Below are positions 10,195 through 18,168 of a stretch of 64,000 bases of DNA, piece after piece; the stretch's first letter is position 1; the number at the start of each line of letters is the position of its first letter. The notes under the pieces are model-generated. The model was not told where the DNA came from and did no database searches. It worked only from the letters and a program-made list of their open reading frames with translations. The DNA is taken from NCBI RefSeq assembly GCF_025245835.1, contig NZ_JAOBWS010000003.1, positions 62,001-126,000 on the forward strand. The letters run 5' to 3'. The DNA is from Rheinheimera sp. 4Y26. Its GTDB lineage: Bacteria > Pseudomonadota > Gammaproteobacteria > Enterobacterales > Alteromonadaceae. Made by a program: the position numbers and the translations under genes.

Positions 10195-10619
10195 TGAGTG
10201 ATAGCGGCAATATTTTAGCTTTTGACTATGGTTTAAAGAGTATCGGCGTGGCAGTTGGTCAGCGCCTGACCGGCAGTGCAAGCACTCTTAAAGCGCTGAA
10301 GGCACAGGACGGTATACCGGACTGGACACAAATCGAAAAACTGCTGGCCGAATGGCAACCTGCTTTTGTGGTGGTGGGTTTACCACTGAATATGGACGGC
10401 ACTGAACAACCTTTTACCGCCAGAGTGCATAAGTTCTGCAACAGACTGCACGGCCGTTTTGGTGTAAAAGTGCTGACTCAGGATGAACGTTTAACCACAG
10501 TAGACGCCCGTGCTGATTTATTTGCTCAGGGTGGTTTTAAAAAACTCAGCAAAGATGCGGTAGATTGCTGGTCAGCCAAATTGATACTGGAGAGTTTCTT
10601 TGACAATCATCCTGCCTGA
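10194..10619 (+). CDS. ruvX: RuvX/YqgF Holliday-junction resolvase-like nuclease
   Basis: A 141-residue RNase H-fold protein implicated in 16S rRNA 5'-end processing and resolvase-like activity. It has the [15 protein letters not shown] first motif, a GLPLNMDG loop and the DERLTTVDA motif with the expected acidic residues. Start overlaps yqgE by one base. Its end overlaps the next gene by about 20 bases. Confidence 0.95.
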   Translation: MSDSGNILAFDYGLKSIGVAVGQRLTGSASTLKALKAQDGIPDWTQIEKLLAEWQPAFVVVGLPLNMDGTEQPFTARVHKFCNRLHGRFGVKVLTQDERLTTVDARADLFAQGGFKKLSKDAVDCWSAKLILESFFDNHPA

Positions 10620-10884
10620 CGATGGTTTTGCCCCAACGCTGGATCACGGTGACGGCACTGTGCCTTTGGGATATTACCGCCATTACAAAGGTCAGCTGTA
10701 TCAGCTGACCGCTATTGCCACCCACAGCGAAGAGCAGCAGCCTTATGCGGTGTATCGCGCTTTGTATGGTAATTATGATCTTTGGGTAAGACCTCTTGCG
10801 ATGTTTAGCGAAAATGTCAGTATCCAGGGCGAGGAAGTTGCCAGATTTCAGTTTATTGGTACTGAAAAACCAGAAGGTGTGTAA
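10600..10884 (+). CDS. DUF1653 domain protein
   Basis: A 94-residue protein with the compact DUF1653 core: [21 protein letters not shown], then [21 protein letters not shown]. The family's function is unknown. The start appears to be TTG at 10600, inside the end of ruvX, with GGAGA about 8 bases upstream; no ATG lies in frame ahead of the conserved core. The arrangement implies translational coupling to ruvX. Confidence 0.8.
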   Translation: MTIILPDDGFAPTLDHGDGTVPLGYYRHYKGQLYQLTAIATHSEEQQPYAVYRALYGNYDLWVRPLAMFSENVSIQGEEVARFQFIGTEKPEGV

Positions 10885-10897
10885 GCGCTGTTCAGCA

Positions 10898-10942
10898 GAA
10901 TGCTGATTTGCAAAATGATGTTTTGCGAAATGATGGTTTGCT
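10898..10942 (+). repeat. Three tandem 15-bp repeats
   Basis: Three abutting 15-bp units at 10898-10912, 10913-10927 and 10928-10942 share the consensus AAATGATGNTTTGCN. Units 2 and 3 match at 13 of 15 positions; unit 1 is more diverged. They sit in the spacer between the DUF1653 gene and its terminator and are not in a recognisable gene. Confidence 0.6.
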
Positions 10943-10990
10943 CAGTGCGGTTTTGAGTCTGGTGGTTACAAAGAACCAACAGATCACAGT

Positions 10991-11017
10991 AAAAAGGCAG
11001 CCGAAGCTGCCTTTTTT
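10991..11017. terminator. Bidirectional intrinsic terminator
   Basis: AAAAA-ggcagc-cgaa-gctgcc-TTTTTT between the convergent DUF1653 and pilU genes; works in both directions. Confidence 0.88.
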
Positions 11018-11030
11018 ATGCCGGAAATTT

Positions 11031-12161
11031 TTAGTGGTCGTCAGGTTTGGTTAAACCATCGACAGTGACATTACTGAGAAAACCAGCACCCGAGGTTTCG
11101 TTGTTGCGCAGTTTAATCATCAGACGTAAGTCATTCGGCGAATCGGCATGGTGCAGTGCATCGGCGTAGCTGATTTGATTACGCTGATACAAGTCATACA
11201 GCGCCTGGTCAAAGGTTTGCATGCCAAGCTCACGCGATTTGCTCATCACCGCTTTAATTTCGTCAATTTCACCTTTTTTAATTAAATCAGCGACTAACGG
11301 CGAATTTAACAGCACTTCAATAGCGGCAATACGGCGGCTGCCGTCCGGTGTTGGGATCAGTTGCTGCGCCACTATAGCGCGCAGGTTTAACGACAAATCA
11401 AACAACAGCTTGCCGTGTTTTTCTTTTGGCACTAAGTGCATGATGCGGTCAATGGCCTGGTTGGCGTTGTTGGCGTGCAAGGTGGCAATACACAAGTGGC
11501 CGGTTTCAGCAAAAGACAACGCATATTCCATGGTGTCCTGACTGCGGATCTCACCTATCAGAATGACATCTGGTGCCTGACGTAACGAGCTTTTCAGCGC
11601 TGCATCAAAGGACTCAGTATCAATACCCACTTCACGTTGGGTGATCAGGCTTTTTTGGTGATCGTGCACAAATTCAATCGGATCTTCGATGGTCAGAATA
11701 TGACCCCGGGCATTTTTATTCCGATAACCAATCAGCGCCGCCAAAGAGGTTGATTTACCAGTGCCTGTACCACCGACAAAAAGCACCAGGCCCCTTTTGG
11801 ACATAATGATTTCTTTTAAAATCGGCGGTAAACCCAAATCATCGGCATTGGGAATAGTGGTGACAATACGACGCACCACCATACCGGCCTGATCACGCTG
11901 GAAGAATGCGGACACCCGGAAGCGCCCCGCTTCATTGGCCACCGCAAAGTTACATTCTTTGTGCGTCAGGTACTCGTTTTTTTGTTTTTCGTTCATCGCC
12001 GCCAGCACAATCTGCAGCGAATCTTCCGGTGTTAAAGGCGTATCATCAATCGGCAGCAATTCGCCGTTAATTTTCGCCGCCACCGGCATGCCAGCGGTCA
12101 CAAACATATCAGATGCCTTGGCATCGACCATTTTTTGCAACAGTTTAACCAGATCCATCAT
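11031..12161 (-). CDS. pilU: Type IV pilus retraction ATPase PilU
   Basis: An accessory hexameric ATPase that assists PilT in pulling back type IV pili at the inner-membrane base. The 376-residue protein has the PilT/PilU N-terminal PAS-like domain, Walker A GGTGTGKST near residue 134, the Asp box ILTIEDPIEFVHDH, Walker B APDVILIGEIRS and the His box TGHLCIATLHANN. The C-terminal tail after residue 340 is longer than in PilT, as expected for PilU. It lies 8 bases downstream of pilT. ATG at 12161 or the adjacent second ATG both fit the GGAG upstream. Confidence 0.95.
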   Translation of the reverse strand: MMDLVKLLQKMVDAKASDMFVTAGMPVAAKINGELLPIDDTPLTPEDSLQIVLAAMNEKQKNEYLTHKECNFAVANEAGRFRVSAFFQRDQAGMVVRRIVTTIPNADDLGLPPILKEIIMSKRGLVLFVGGTGTGKSTSLAALIGYRNKNARGHILTIEDPIEFVHDHQKSLITQREVGIDTESFDAALKSSLRQAPDVILIGEIRSQDTMEYALSFAETGHLCIATLHANNANQAIDRIMHLVPKEKHGKLLFDLSLNLRAIVAQQLIPTPDGSRRIAAIEVLLNSPLVADLIKKGEIDEIKAVMSKSRELGMQTFDQALYDLYQRNQISYADALHHADSPNDLRLMIKLRNNETSGAGFLSNVTVDGLTKPDDH

Positions 12162-12169
12162 GACAGCTC

Positions 12170-13222
12170 CTAAATCCGGCCCATAGCACCAAAGGCGTTT
12201 TTATCCTGCGCTTTAGCCAGAGCGTCCTGCTTGGTAATAAGGCCACGGTTCACCAGATTAAGTAAACACTGATCCATGGTCTGCATGCCGTGCGCGGCAC
12301 CGGTTTGGATCACCGAATACATCTGGGCAATTTTGTCTTCACGGATTAGGTTACGAATCGCAGGTAAACCCACCATAATTTCGTGAGCTGCAACCCGGCC
12401 CCCCCCCACTTTTTTCAGCAGGGTTTGTGAAATAACAGCTCTGAGCGATTCCGACAACATAGAACGCACCATAGCTTTTTCTTCACCCGGGAATACGTCG
12501 ATAATACGGTCAATGGTTTTAGGCGCTGAGGTGGTGTGCAGGGTACCAAACACTAAGTGGCCGGTTTCTGCCGCTGTCATCGCCAGGCGAATGGTTTCCA
12601 AATCCCGCAATTCACCAACCAGAATCACATCAGGGTCTTCCCGCAGGGCTGAGCGCAGTGCGTTGGAAAAACTTAAAGTGTCACGGTGCACTTCCCGCTG
12701 GTTCACCAGCGACAGTTTGTTGTGATGCACAAATTCAATTGGATCTTCAATAGTCAGAATATGGTCGTGTCTGGTGGTATTGATGTAATCCACCATGGCC
12801 GCCAGTGTAGTGGATTTACCCGAACCGGTCGGCCCTGTCACCAGCACTAAACCACGTGGGTTCTCGGCAATAGTTCGGAACACTTCAGGAGTACCTAAAT
12901 CATCCAGGCTTAACACTTCACTGGGGATGGTACGAAACACCGCCGCTGCACCACGGTTTTGCACAAAAGCGTTGACACGAAAACGTGCAAGGCCCGGTAC
13001 TTCAAAGGAAAAGTCTGACTCTAACCGTTCTTCGTATTCTTTACGCTGCTTATCGGTCATAATGTCGTACACCAGCGCGTGGACATCTTTATGCGTCAGT
13101 GGCGGAATGTTCAGACGGCGTACGTCACCATCCACCCTGATCAGCGGCGGCACACCGGCTGACAAGTGTAAATCCGAAGCTTTGTGTTGTACGCTAAAGG
13201 CTAATAATTCGGTGATATCCAT
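12170..13222 (-). CDS. pilT: Type IV pilus retraction ATPase PilT
   Basis: The main retraction motor for type IV pili, needed for twitching motility and DNA uptake. The 350-residue protein is collinear with Pseudomonas PilT: Walker A GPTGSGKST at residues 130-138, Asp box ILTIEDPIEFVHHN, Walker B DPDVILVGELRD, His box TGHLVFGTLHTTSAPKT and the C-terminal AIRNLIRE motif essential for retraction. The ATG lies 13 bases from the nearest AGGAG, a long spacing. An uninterrupted run of nine G encodes part of VGGGR (about codons 272-274). It is divergent from yggS. Confidence 0.97.
   Translation of the reverse strand: MDITELLAFSVQHKASDLHLSAGVPPLIRVDGDVRRLNIPPLTHKDVHALVYDIMTDKQRKEYEERLESDFSFEVPGLARFRVNAFVQNRGAAAVFRTIPSEVLSLDDLGTPEVFRTIAENPRGLVLVTGPTGSGKSTTLAAMVDYINTTRHDHILTIEDPIEFVHHNKLSLVNQREVHRDTLSFSNALRSALREDPDVILVGELRDLETIRLAMTAAETGHLVFGTLHTTSAPKTIDRIIDVFPGEEKAMVRSMLSESLRAVISQTLLKKVGGGRVAAHEIMVGLPAIRNLIREDKIAQMYSVIQTGAAHGMQTMDQCLLNLVNRGLITKQDALAKAQDKNAFGAMGRI
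12399..12407 (-). repeat. G9 homopolymer inside pilT
   Basis: Nine consecutive C on the plus strand, i.e. G9 in the pilT coding strand, spanning GTG GGG GGG GGC. The encoded GGGR is conserved in PilT, but GGG codons are not required for it. A one-base slip would shift the frame ahead of the AIRNLIRE motif. Confidence 0.85.
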
Positions 13223-13282
13223 GACAAAATGTACTCCTGTTTGCCAGAAATGAATGAAAAAACCACAATAAGTCAGGCTTTA

Positions 13283-13984
13283 ATGGATAACAACATAGCA
13301 GAACGACTGAATTCAGCCTACCGCCAGATGGCAGAAATTCGGCAGAAAAACTCCTCTACAACCCCAACTGCACAATTAATCGCCGTTAGTAAAACCAAAC
13401 CGGCTGACATGCTGCTGGCCGCTTACCAGGCCGGGCAAAAAGCTTTTGGCGAAAACTATGTGCAGGAGCTGGCGCAAAAAGCCACTGAACTTGCCCATCT
13501 GACTGATATAGAATGGCATTTTATTGGCCCTATTCAGTCAAACAAAACCCGCGACATCGCCCGTTTTGCCCACTGGGTGCATAGTGTAGACCGGCTGAAA
13601 ATTGCTGAGCGTTTATCAGCGCAGCGCCCTTTGGACATGGCCCCCCTGAAAGTGCTGATTCAGGTGAATATCAGCGGCGAAGCCAGCAAAGCCGGTGTAA
13701 TGCCACAGGATGTGCTTGCCCTGGCCCGGCAAATCACCGCTTTGCCGCAGCTTAAACTTTGTGGTTTGATGGCCATTCCGGCACCGGCCATAGCGCACGA
13801 TAACAGCGCGGCCTTTGCCGCTATGGCACAGCTGTCCAAAACACTGCAACAGGAATTGCCACAGGCAACAGAGTTGTCAATGGGCATGTCAGACGACTGG
13901 CAACAAGCCCTTATCTACGGGGCAACTATGATAAGATTAGGCACAGCCATTTTTGGCGCGCGGGAAACGCATCTTTATGAATGA
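13283..13984 (+). CDS. yggS: PLP homeostasis protein YggS (PLPBP family)
   Basis: A pyridoxal-phosphate-binding protein that buffers PLP and influences amino acid pools. Taken from ATG 13283 it has 234 residues and aligns with E. coli YggS from its first residue; an in-frame ATG at 13250 has no ribosome binding site. Signatures are AVSKTKP with the PLP lysine at residue 37, FGENYVQE, WHFIGPIQSNK, and the phosphate-binding SMGMSDDW...GATMIRLGTAIFG. Its end overlaps proC by 8 bases, and it is divergent from pilT, the common gammaproteobacterial arrangement. Confidence 0.95.
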   Translation: MDNNIAERLNSAYRQMAEIRQKNSSTTPTAQLIAVSKTKPADMLLAAYQAGQKAFGENYVQELAQKATELAHLTDIEWHFIGPIQSNKTRDIARFAHWVHSVDRLKIAERLSAQRPLDMAPLKVLIQVNISGEASKAGVMPQDVLALARQITALPQLKLCGLMAIPAPAIAHDNSAAFAAMAQLSKTLQQELPQATELSMGMSDDWQQALIYGATMIRLGTAIFGARETHLYE

Positions 13985-14795
13985 AAATACCATCGCATTT
14001 ATTGGCGCCGGCAATATGGCGCGCGCTGTCATTGCAGCCCTGGTTAAACAAGGTTATCCAGCAGCAAATATCATCGCAACCAATCCAACCATGCCAAAGT
14101 TAGCCGCACTGGCCACTGATTTTGGCATTGAAGTGACCACCGACAATATCAAAGCCGTTAAACTGGCCGATGTCATTGTGCTTTGTGTCAAACCACAAAT
14201 CATGGCTGAGGTATGTCAGGCGTTATTGGCCGGAGCACCGGAAATTCACGAAAAATTATTTGTCACAGTAGCCGCAGGTTTACCCGTCGCCCATTACCAG
14301 CGCTGGCTCGGTGACGAAGTACGACTGGTGCGTGCTATGCCCAATACGCCGGCTCAAGTGGGTTTAGGCGTGACAGGTTTATTTCCGCACCGTTTATCAA
14401 ATTATGAAAAGTCTTTTGTTGATCAATTATTTAGCGGTTGTGGTCTCACCTGCTGGCTGCAGCAGGAAAGCCAAATTAACGACATTATTGCCGTGACCGG
14501 CAGTGCACCTGCTTATTTTTTCTATTTTATGCAGGCGATAGAACAAACAGCACAACAACTTGGTTTTGCCCCCGCCGAAGCCCGCGCTATGGTGGCGCAA
14601 ACTGCTTTGGGCGCGGCTACACTGGCCGCACAATCTGAACTGAGTTTTGCACAGCTAAGAGAGCAGGTCACCAGCAAAGGTGGCACTACCCATCAGGCGA
14701 TTGAAACTTTCCGTGAGGGCCAGCTGGAAGCTTTAGTCGCAAAAGCGATGAAAGCAGCCATTGCCAGAGCGGAAGAAATGGCCAAAACCCTGTAA
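13977..14795 (+). CDS. proC: Pyrroline-5-carboxylate reductase
   Basis: Last step of proline synthesis, reducing 1-pyrroline-5-carboxylate with NAD(P)H. The 272-residue protein starts at ATG 13977 with the Rossmann motif IAFIGAGNMARAV; later motifs are VLCVKPQ, VRAMPNTPAQVGLGVTG and the C-terminal SKGGTTHQAIETF catalytic helix region. It overlaps yggS, suggesting coupling. Confidence 0.96.
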   Translation: MNENTIAFIGAGNMARAVIAALVKQGYPAANIIATNPTMPKLAALATDFGIEVTTDNIKAVKLADVIVLCVKPQIMAEVCQALLAGAPEIHEKLFVTVAAGLPVAHYQRWLGDEVRLVRAMPNTPAQVGLGVTGLFPHRLSNYEKSFVDQLFSGCGLTCWLQQESQINDIIAVTGSAPAYFFYFMQAIEQTAQQLGFAPAEARAMVAQTALGAATLAAQSELSFAQLREQVTSKGGTTHQAIETFREGQLEALVAKAMKAAIARAEEMAKTL

Positions 14796-14910
14796 CAGAA
14801 GTATCAAAGCGTAAAAGATTTGAATTTTGTCAGATTTATCAGTCACCAATTGAAAACCGGTGCCGGCAACCACATAAAGTTGGCTACCGGCCTTTGCACA
14901 GGAATATCGC

Positions 14911-15456
14911 ATGAATGAAGCGTTTTTCTTTTTAATCAGCACCTTATTTAATCTGTATTTAATGGTCGTATTGCTGCGGTTATGGCTGCAAAGTGCCAGG
15001 GCAGATTTCTACAATCCGCTTAGTCAATTTGTGGTCAAAGCCACCAATCCGTTGTTGATCCCAATGCGTAGAATCATCCCGAGTATCGGCAAACTGGACA
15101 CCTCGTCGCTGGTACTGGCACTTTTGGTCGCCACCGCCAAAGTGCTGACGATGCAGCTGTTGTTATCCGGCGGTGTCAGTGCCGGCACCACTTTGTTTGG
15201 TGCCATTGCAGTGCTCATTAAAGAAGCTTTCAGTTTATTATTCTGGGTGGTGGTGATCCGCGCCATTTTAAGCTGGTTCAGTCAGGGCCGTAATCCAATG
15301 GAGCATTTACTGCACCAACTGACCGAGCCTTTGTTAAACCCAATCCGCCGGGTGATCCCGCCTGTTGGTGGTCTGGATTTGTCGGTGCTGGTGCTTTTGG
15401 TCGCGCTGCAATTTCTGGAAATTCTGGTGCAAAGCCTGCTTAAAGGTTTGTTGTGA
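14911..15456 (+). CDS. yggT: YggT family membrane protein
   Basis: A 181-residue inner-membrane protein with two copies of the YGGT domain: residues about 1-85 and 95-180, each made of a hydrophobic hairpin followed by an amphipathic NPLL.P.RR.IP segment (seen twice as [12 protein letters not shown] and NPIRRVIPP). Members have been linked to osmotic tolerance and cell-division or cytochrome assembly functions in different bacteria; the role here is not known. It overlaps yggU by 4 bases. Confidence 0.93.
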   Translation: MNEAFFFLISTLFNLYLMVVLLRLWLQSARADFYNPLSQFVVKATNPLLIPMRRIIPSIGKLDTSSLVLALLVATAKVLTMQLLLSGGVSAGTTLFGAIAVLIKEAFSLLFWVVVIRAILSWFSQGRNPMEHLLHQLTEPLLNPIRRVIPPVGGLDLSVLVLLVALQFLEILVQSLLKGLL

Positions 15457-15752
15457 CAGCACTGAGTTATCGCGGCGACGATTTGCTGATACAGCTTTAT
15501 GTGCAGCCAAAAGCCAGTCGCGATCAAATCATCGGTTTACACGGCGACGAGATAAAACTGGCCATCACAGCACCGCCTGTTGATGGCAAAGCCAATGCTC
15601 ATGTACTGAAGTTGTTGGCTAAACTTTTTGGTGTCAGTAAAAGCCAGATTGAATTGCTTAAAGGTGAGCTCAGCCGGCATAAACAGGTACTTGTTAAAGC
15701 GCCTTTTCAACTGCCGCCTGAACTTGTTTCCATTGCTTTAAAGGAGCATTAA
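15453..15752 (+). CDS. yggU: DUF167 family protein YggU (GTG start)
   Basis: A 99-residue DUF167/UPF0235 protein. The core is [43 protein letters not shown], which is diagnostic. Function unknown. It begins with GTG overlapping the yggT stop (GTGA), so it is likely coupled to yggT. Confidence 0.93.
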   Translation: MTALSYRGDDLLIQLYVQPKASRDQIIGLHGDEIKLAITAPPVDGKANAHVLKLLAKLFGVSKSQIELLKGELSRHKQVLVKAPFQLPPELVSIALKEH

Positions 15753-15754
15753 AC

Positions 15755-16186
15755 ATGAAACTGTTCACTGCTATGCTGCCCGCGCTGTTGCTGTTTGCCG
15801 CTGTAGCGAGCCCGGCGCAGGCCGAGCAAAAAAAACAACTGGGCCCCTGGGATGTCCATTACATTGCCATGCCATCCACCTTGATTGAACCTGCTATTGC
15901 CAGCAATTACAAGATTGAACGCAGTAAGTTTAATGGTCTGGTGAATATTTCGGTGTTAAACAGCAGCGATCAGAAAGCGCAGCAAGTGACACTGTCCGGC
16001 AGCGCAAAAAATCTGTTAGGTCAGCAGAAAACGCTGAATTTTACCCAGGTGGTTGAAGGCGAAGCTATTTATTATCTGGCACAGCTTCCCTATCGCAACG
16101 AAGAGCGCATGAGCTTTGTCATTGATATCCGTCAGGGCAATCAAAACCAGCAGCTGAAATTTGAACATACCTTTTACGTCGAATAA
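15755..16186 (+). CDS. DUF4426 periplasmic protein
   Basis: A 143-residue secreted protein. Residues 1-23 form a signal peptide with an AQA cleavage site; the mature domain has [16 protein letters not shown] near its start and SFVIDIRQG near the end, as in DUF4426 proteins found beside yggU and rdgB in Alteromonadales and Vibrionaceae. Function unknown. AAGGAG stands 8 bases before the ATG, inside the end of yggU. Confidence 0.85.
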   Translation: MKLFTAMLPALLLFAAVASPAQAEQKKQLGPWDVHYIAMPSTLIEPAIASNYKIERSKFNGLVNISVLNSSDQKAQQVTLSGSAKNLLGQQKTLNFTQVVEGEAIYYLAQLPYRNEERMSFVIDIRQGNQNQQLKFEHTFYVE

Positions 16187-16237
16187 TTGCTTCGGGCTCC
16201 TGCCTGACCAATAAACGACAAACAGCAATATACCATC

Positions 16238-16257
16238 AGCCGGCAGCAATGCCGGCT
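16238..16257 (+). other. 8-bp hairpin with GCAA tetraloop before rdgB
   Basis: agccggca / tgccggct forms a perfect 8-bp stem capped by GCAA, a GNRA tetraloop. It ends 24 bases before the rdgB ATG. No proper U-run follows, so it may be a weak terminator, a processing or stability element, or a translational modulator. Confidence 0.5.
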
Positions 16258-16281
16258 TATGCTTTGGACTTAAAAAAACTG

Positions 16282-16887
16282 ATGAATCAAAAAATTGTGC
16301 TGGCAACCGGCAATGCCGGCAAAGTAGCGGAGCTTAGTCACATGCTCGCGCCCTGGGGCTGTGAAGTAGTGACCCAAAGCTCTCTTGGCGTGACTGATGC
16401 TGAAGAAACAGGTTTAACTTTTATTGAAAATGCCATTTTAAAAGCCCGTCATGCTGCCGCTATCACAGGTTTACCGGCCATTGCCGACGATTCAGGCCTG
16501 GCGGTAGACGCACTTGGTGGCGCCCCCGGTATTTATTCCGCCCGTTTTGCAGGCGCCGCAGCTACAGATGCAGACAACATCAAACTGCTGCTGGAAAAAC
16601 TTGCTGCAGTGCCGGCAAAATCGCGTCAGGCGCAGTTTCATTGTGTGCTGGTGTATTTGCGCCACGCTGGCGATCCAACACCGCTGGTAAGTCACGGCAT
16701 CTGGCACGGTGAAATTGCCTTGGAGCCAAAGGGCAGCCATGGCTTTGGTTATGATCCGGTGTTCTGGTTGCCTGAAATTGGCAAAACCGCAGCCCAGCTT
16801 GAAAAAGCGCACAAACAACAGCTCAGTCACAGAGGCAAAGCCCTGGCGTTATTACAACAGCAGTGGCAACAACGGAGCGGCCAATGA
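16282..16887 (+). CDS. rdgB: dITP/XTP pyrophosphatase
   Basis: Hydrolyses non-canonical purine nucleoside triphosphates (dITP, XTP) so they are not built into DNA. The 201-residue protein begins [15 protein letters not shown], the substrate loop, and contains [43 protein letters not shown] and [11 protein letters not shown], all matching E. coli RdgB. ATG 16282 matches the family N-terminus; the earlier ATG at 16249 lies within a stable hairpin. Its stop overlaps hemW as ATGA. Confidence 0.96.
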   Translation: MNQKIVLATGNAGKVAELSHMLAPWGCEVVTQSSLGVTDAEETGLTFIENAILKARHAAAITGLPAIADDSGLAVDALGGAPGIYSARFAGAAATDADNIKLLLEKLAAVPAKSRQAQFHCVLVYLRHAGDPTPLVSHGIWHGEIALEPKGSHGFGYDPVFWLPEIGKTAAQLEKAHKQQLSHRGKALALLQQQWQQRSGQ

Positions 16888-18086
16888 GCCAAATGCAGCC
16901 GCAATCCACTGCCCCGTTGCAGCAGTCGGCTTCAGCGCTGGGGTTACCGCCGCTGTCGTTGTATATCCATATTCCCTGGTGTATTCAGAAATGCCCTTAT
17001 TGCGACTTTAACTCACACGCCGTCAAACAAGGCATACCTGAGCAGGAATATATCAGCCATCTGCTGGCTGATTTGGATGCAGATCTTGCTTATGTGCAAG
17101 GTCGTGAACTGCAAAGCATTTTTATCGGCGGTGGCACGCCAAGCGTATTTAGTGCAGAAGGCATTGAGGCCATTTTGCAGGGGGTACGGCAACGCATCAG
17201 TTTTGCCAGCGATATTGAAATCACCATGGAAGCCAATCCGGGCACTGTGGAAGCTGAGCGTTTTGCCGGTTATGTCAAAGCCGGTGTCAGCCGTTTTTCC
17301 ATTGGGGTGCAGAGTTTTCAAAACGAAAAACTCAGCCGCCTTGGCCGTATTCACCAGGGGGATGAAGCCAAAAACGCCGCCCGCCTTGCCAGTGATTTGA
17401 TGGCGCACAACAGCTTACAAAGTTTTAATCTGGATTTAATGCACGGTTTGCCCGAGCAAAGTATTCAGGATGCCTTGTACGATTTACAACAGGCGATTGA
17501 GCTGAACCCACCGCATCTTTCCTGGTATCAGCTGACCATTGAGCCCAACACCGCTTTTGCCTCCAAACCCCCTGTGCTGCCACAGGACGATATTTTATGG
17601 GACATTCAGGAGCAGGGCCATGCGCTGTTAACTGCAGCCGGTTATCAGCAATACGAAACTTCGGCTTATGCCAAAACCGGTTATCAGTGCCGGCATAATC
17701 TGAACTACTGGCGTTTTGGCGATTACCTGGGTATTGGTTGTGGTGCGCACGGCAAAATTACCCTGCCACAGCAAGGGCATATTATCCGTACCGTCAAAGT
17801 GAAACATCCCAAAGGTTATATGGACTTAACCAAGGCCTATCTTGACAGCAGCACAGTGGTGAGCGCCGAAGATTTGCCCTTTGAGTTTTTTATGAACAGG
17901 TTCAGATTACTGGAGCCCTGCCCTTTGCAAGAATTTACCGCATATACCGGGCTTTCTGTCGCAACAATTACCGCCCCCCTTGCACGGGCCGAACAATTAG
18001 GATTAGTTAGCCTGCAACACCAGAGCGCGCAGATCACGGACAAGGGCGTTCGTTATCTGAATGATTTGCTGGAATTATTTTTATAA
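16884..18086 (+). CDS. hemW: Radical SAM heme chaperone HemW
   Basis: A radical SAM protein formerly annotated as coproporphyrinogen oxidase; HemW proteins bind heme and deliver it to membrane targets. The 400-residue protein has [16 protein letters not shown] with the Cx3Cx2C cluster near residues 48-55, then [18 protein letters not shown] and [12 protein letters not shown] 16884 has GGAG 6 bases upstream and overlaps rdgB. The family's C-terminal domain is present. Confidence 0.95.
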   Translation: MSQMQPQSTAPLQQSASALGLPPLSLYIHIPWCIQKCPYCDFNSHAVKQGIPEQEYISHLLADLDADLAYVQGRELQSIFIGGGTPSVFSAEGIEAILQGVRQRISFASDIEITMEANPGTVEAERFAGYVKAGVSRFSIGVQSFQNEKLSRLGRIHQGDEAKNAARLASDLMAHNSLQSFNLDLMHGLPEQSIQDALYDLQQAIELNPPHLSWYQLTIEPNTAFASKPPVLPQDDILWDIQEQGHALLTAAGYQQYETSAYAKTGYQCRHNLNYWRFGDYLGIGCGAHGKITLPQQGHIIRTVKVKHPKGYMDLTKAYLDSSTVVSAEDLPFEFFMNRFRLLEPCPLQEFTAYTGLSVATITAPLARAEQLGLVSLQHQSAQITDKGVRYLNDLLELFL

Positions 18087-18168
18087 ATGCTGTTTGTGCT
18101 TGCCATAGCGCCAGACAAACATCATCCACTTTTAACAACAAACAATTGATTAAAAAGAAGAATTCAAG

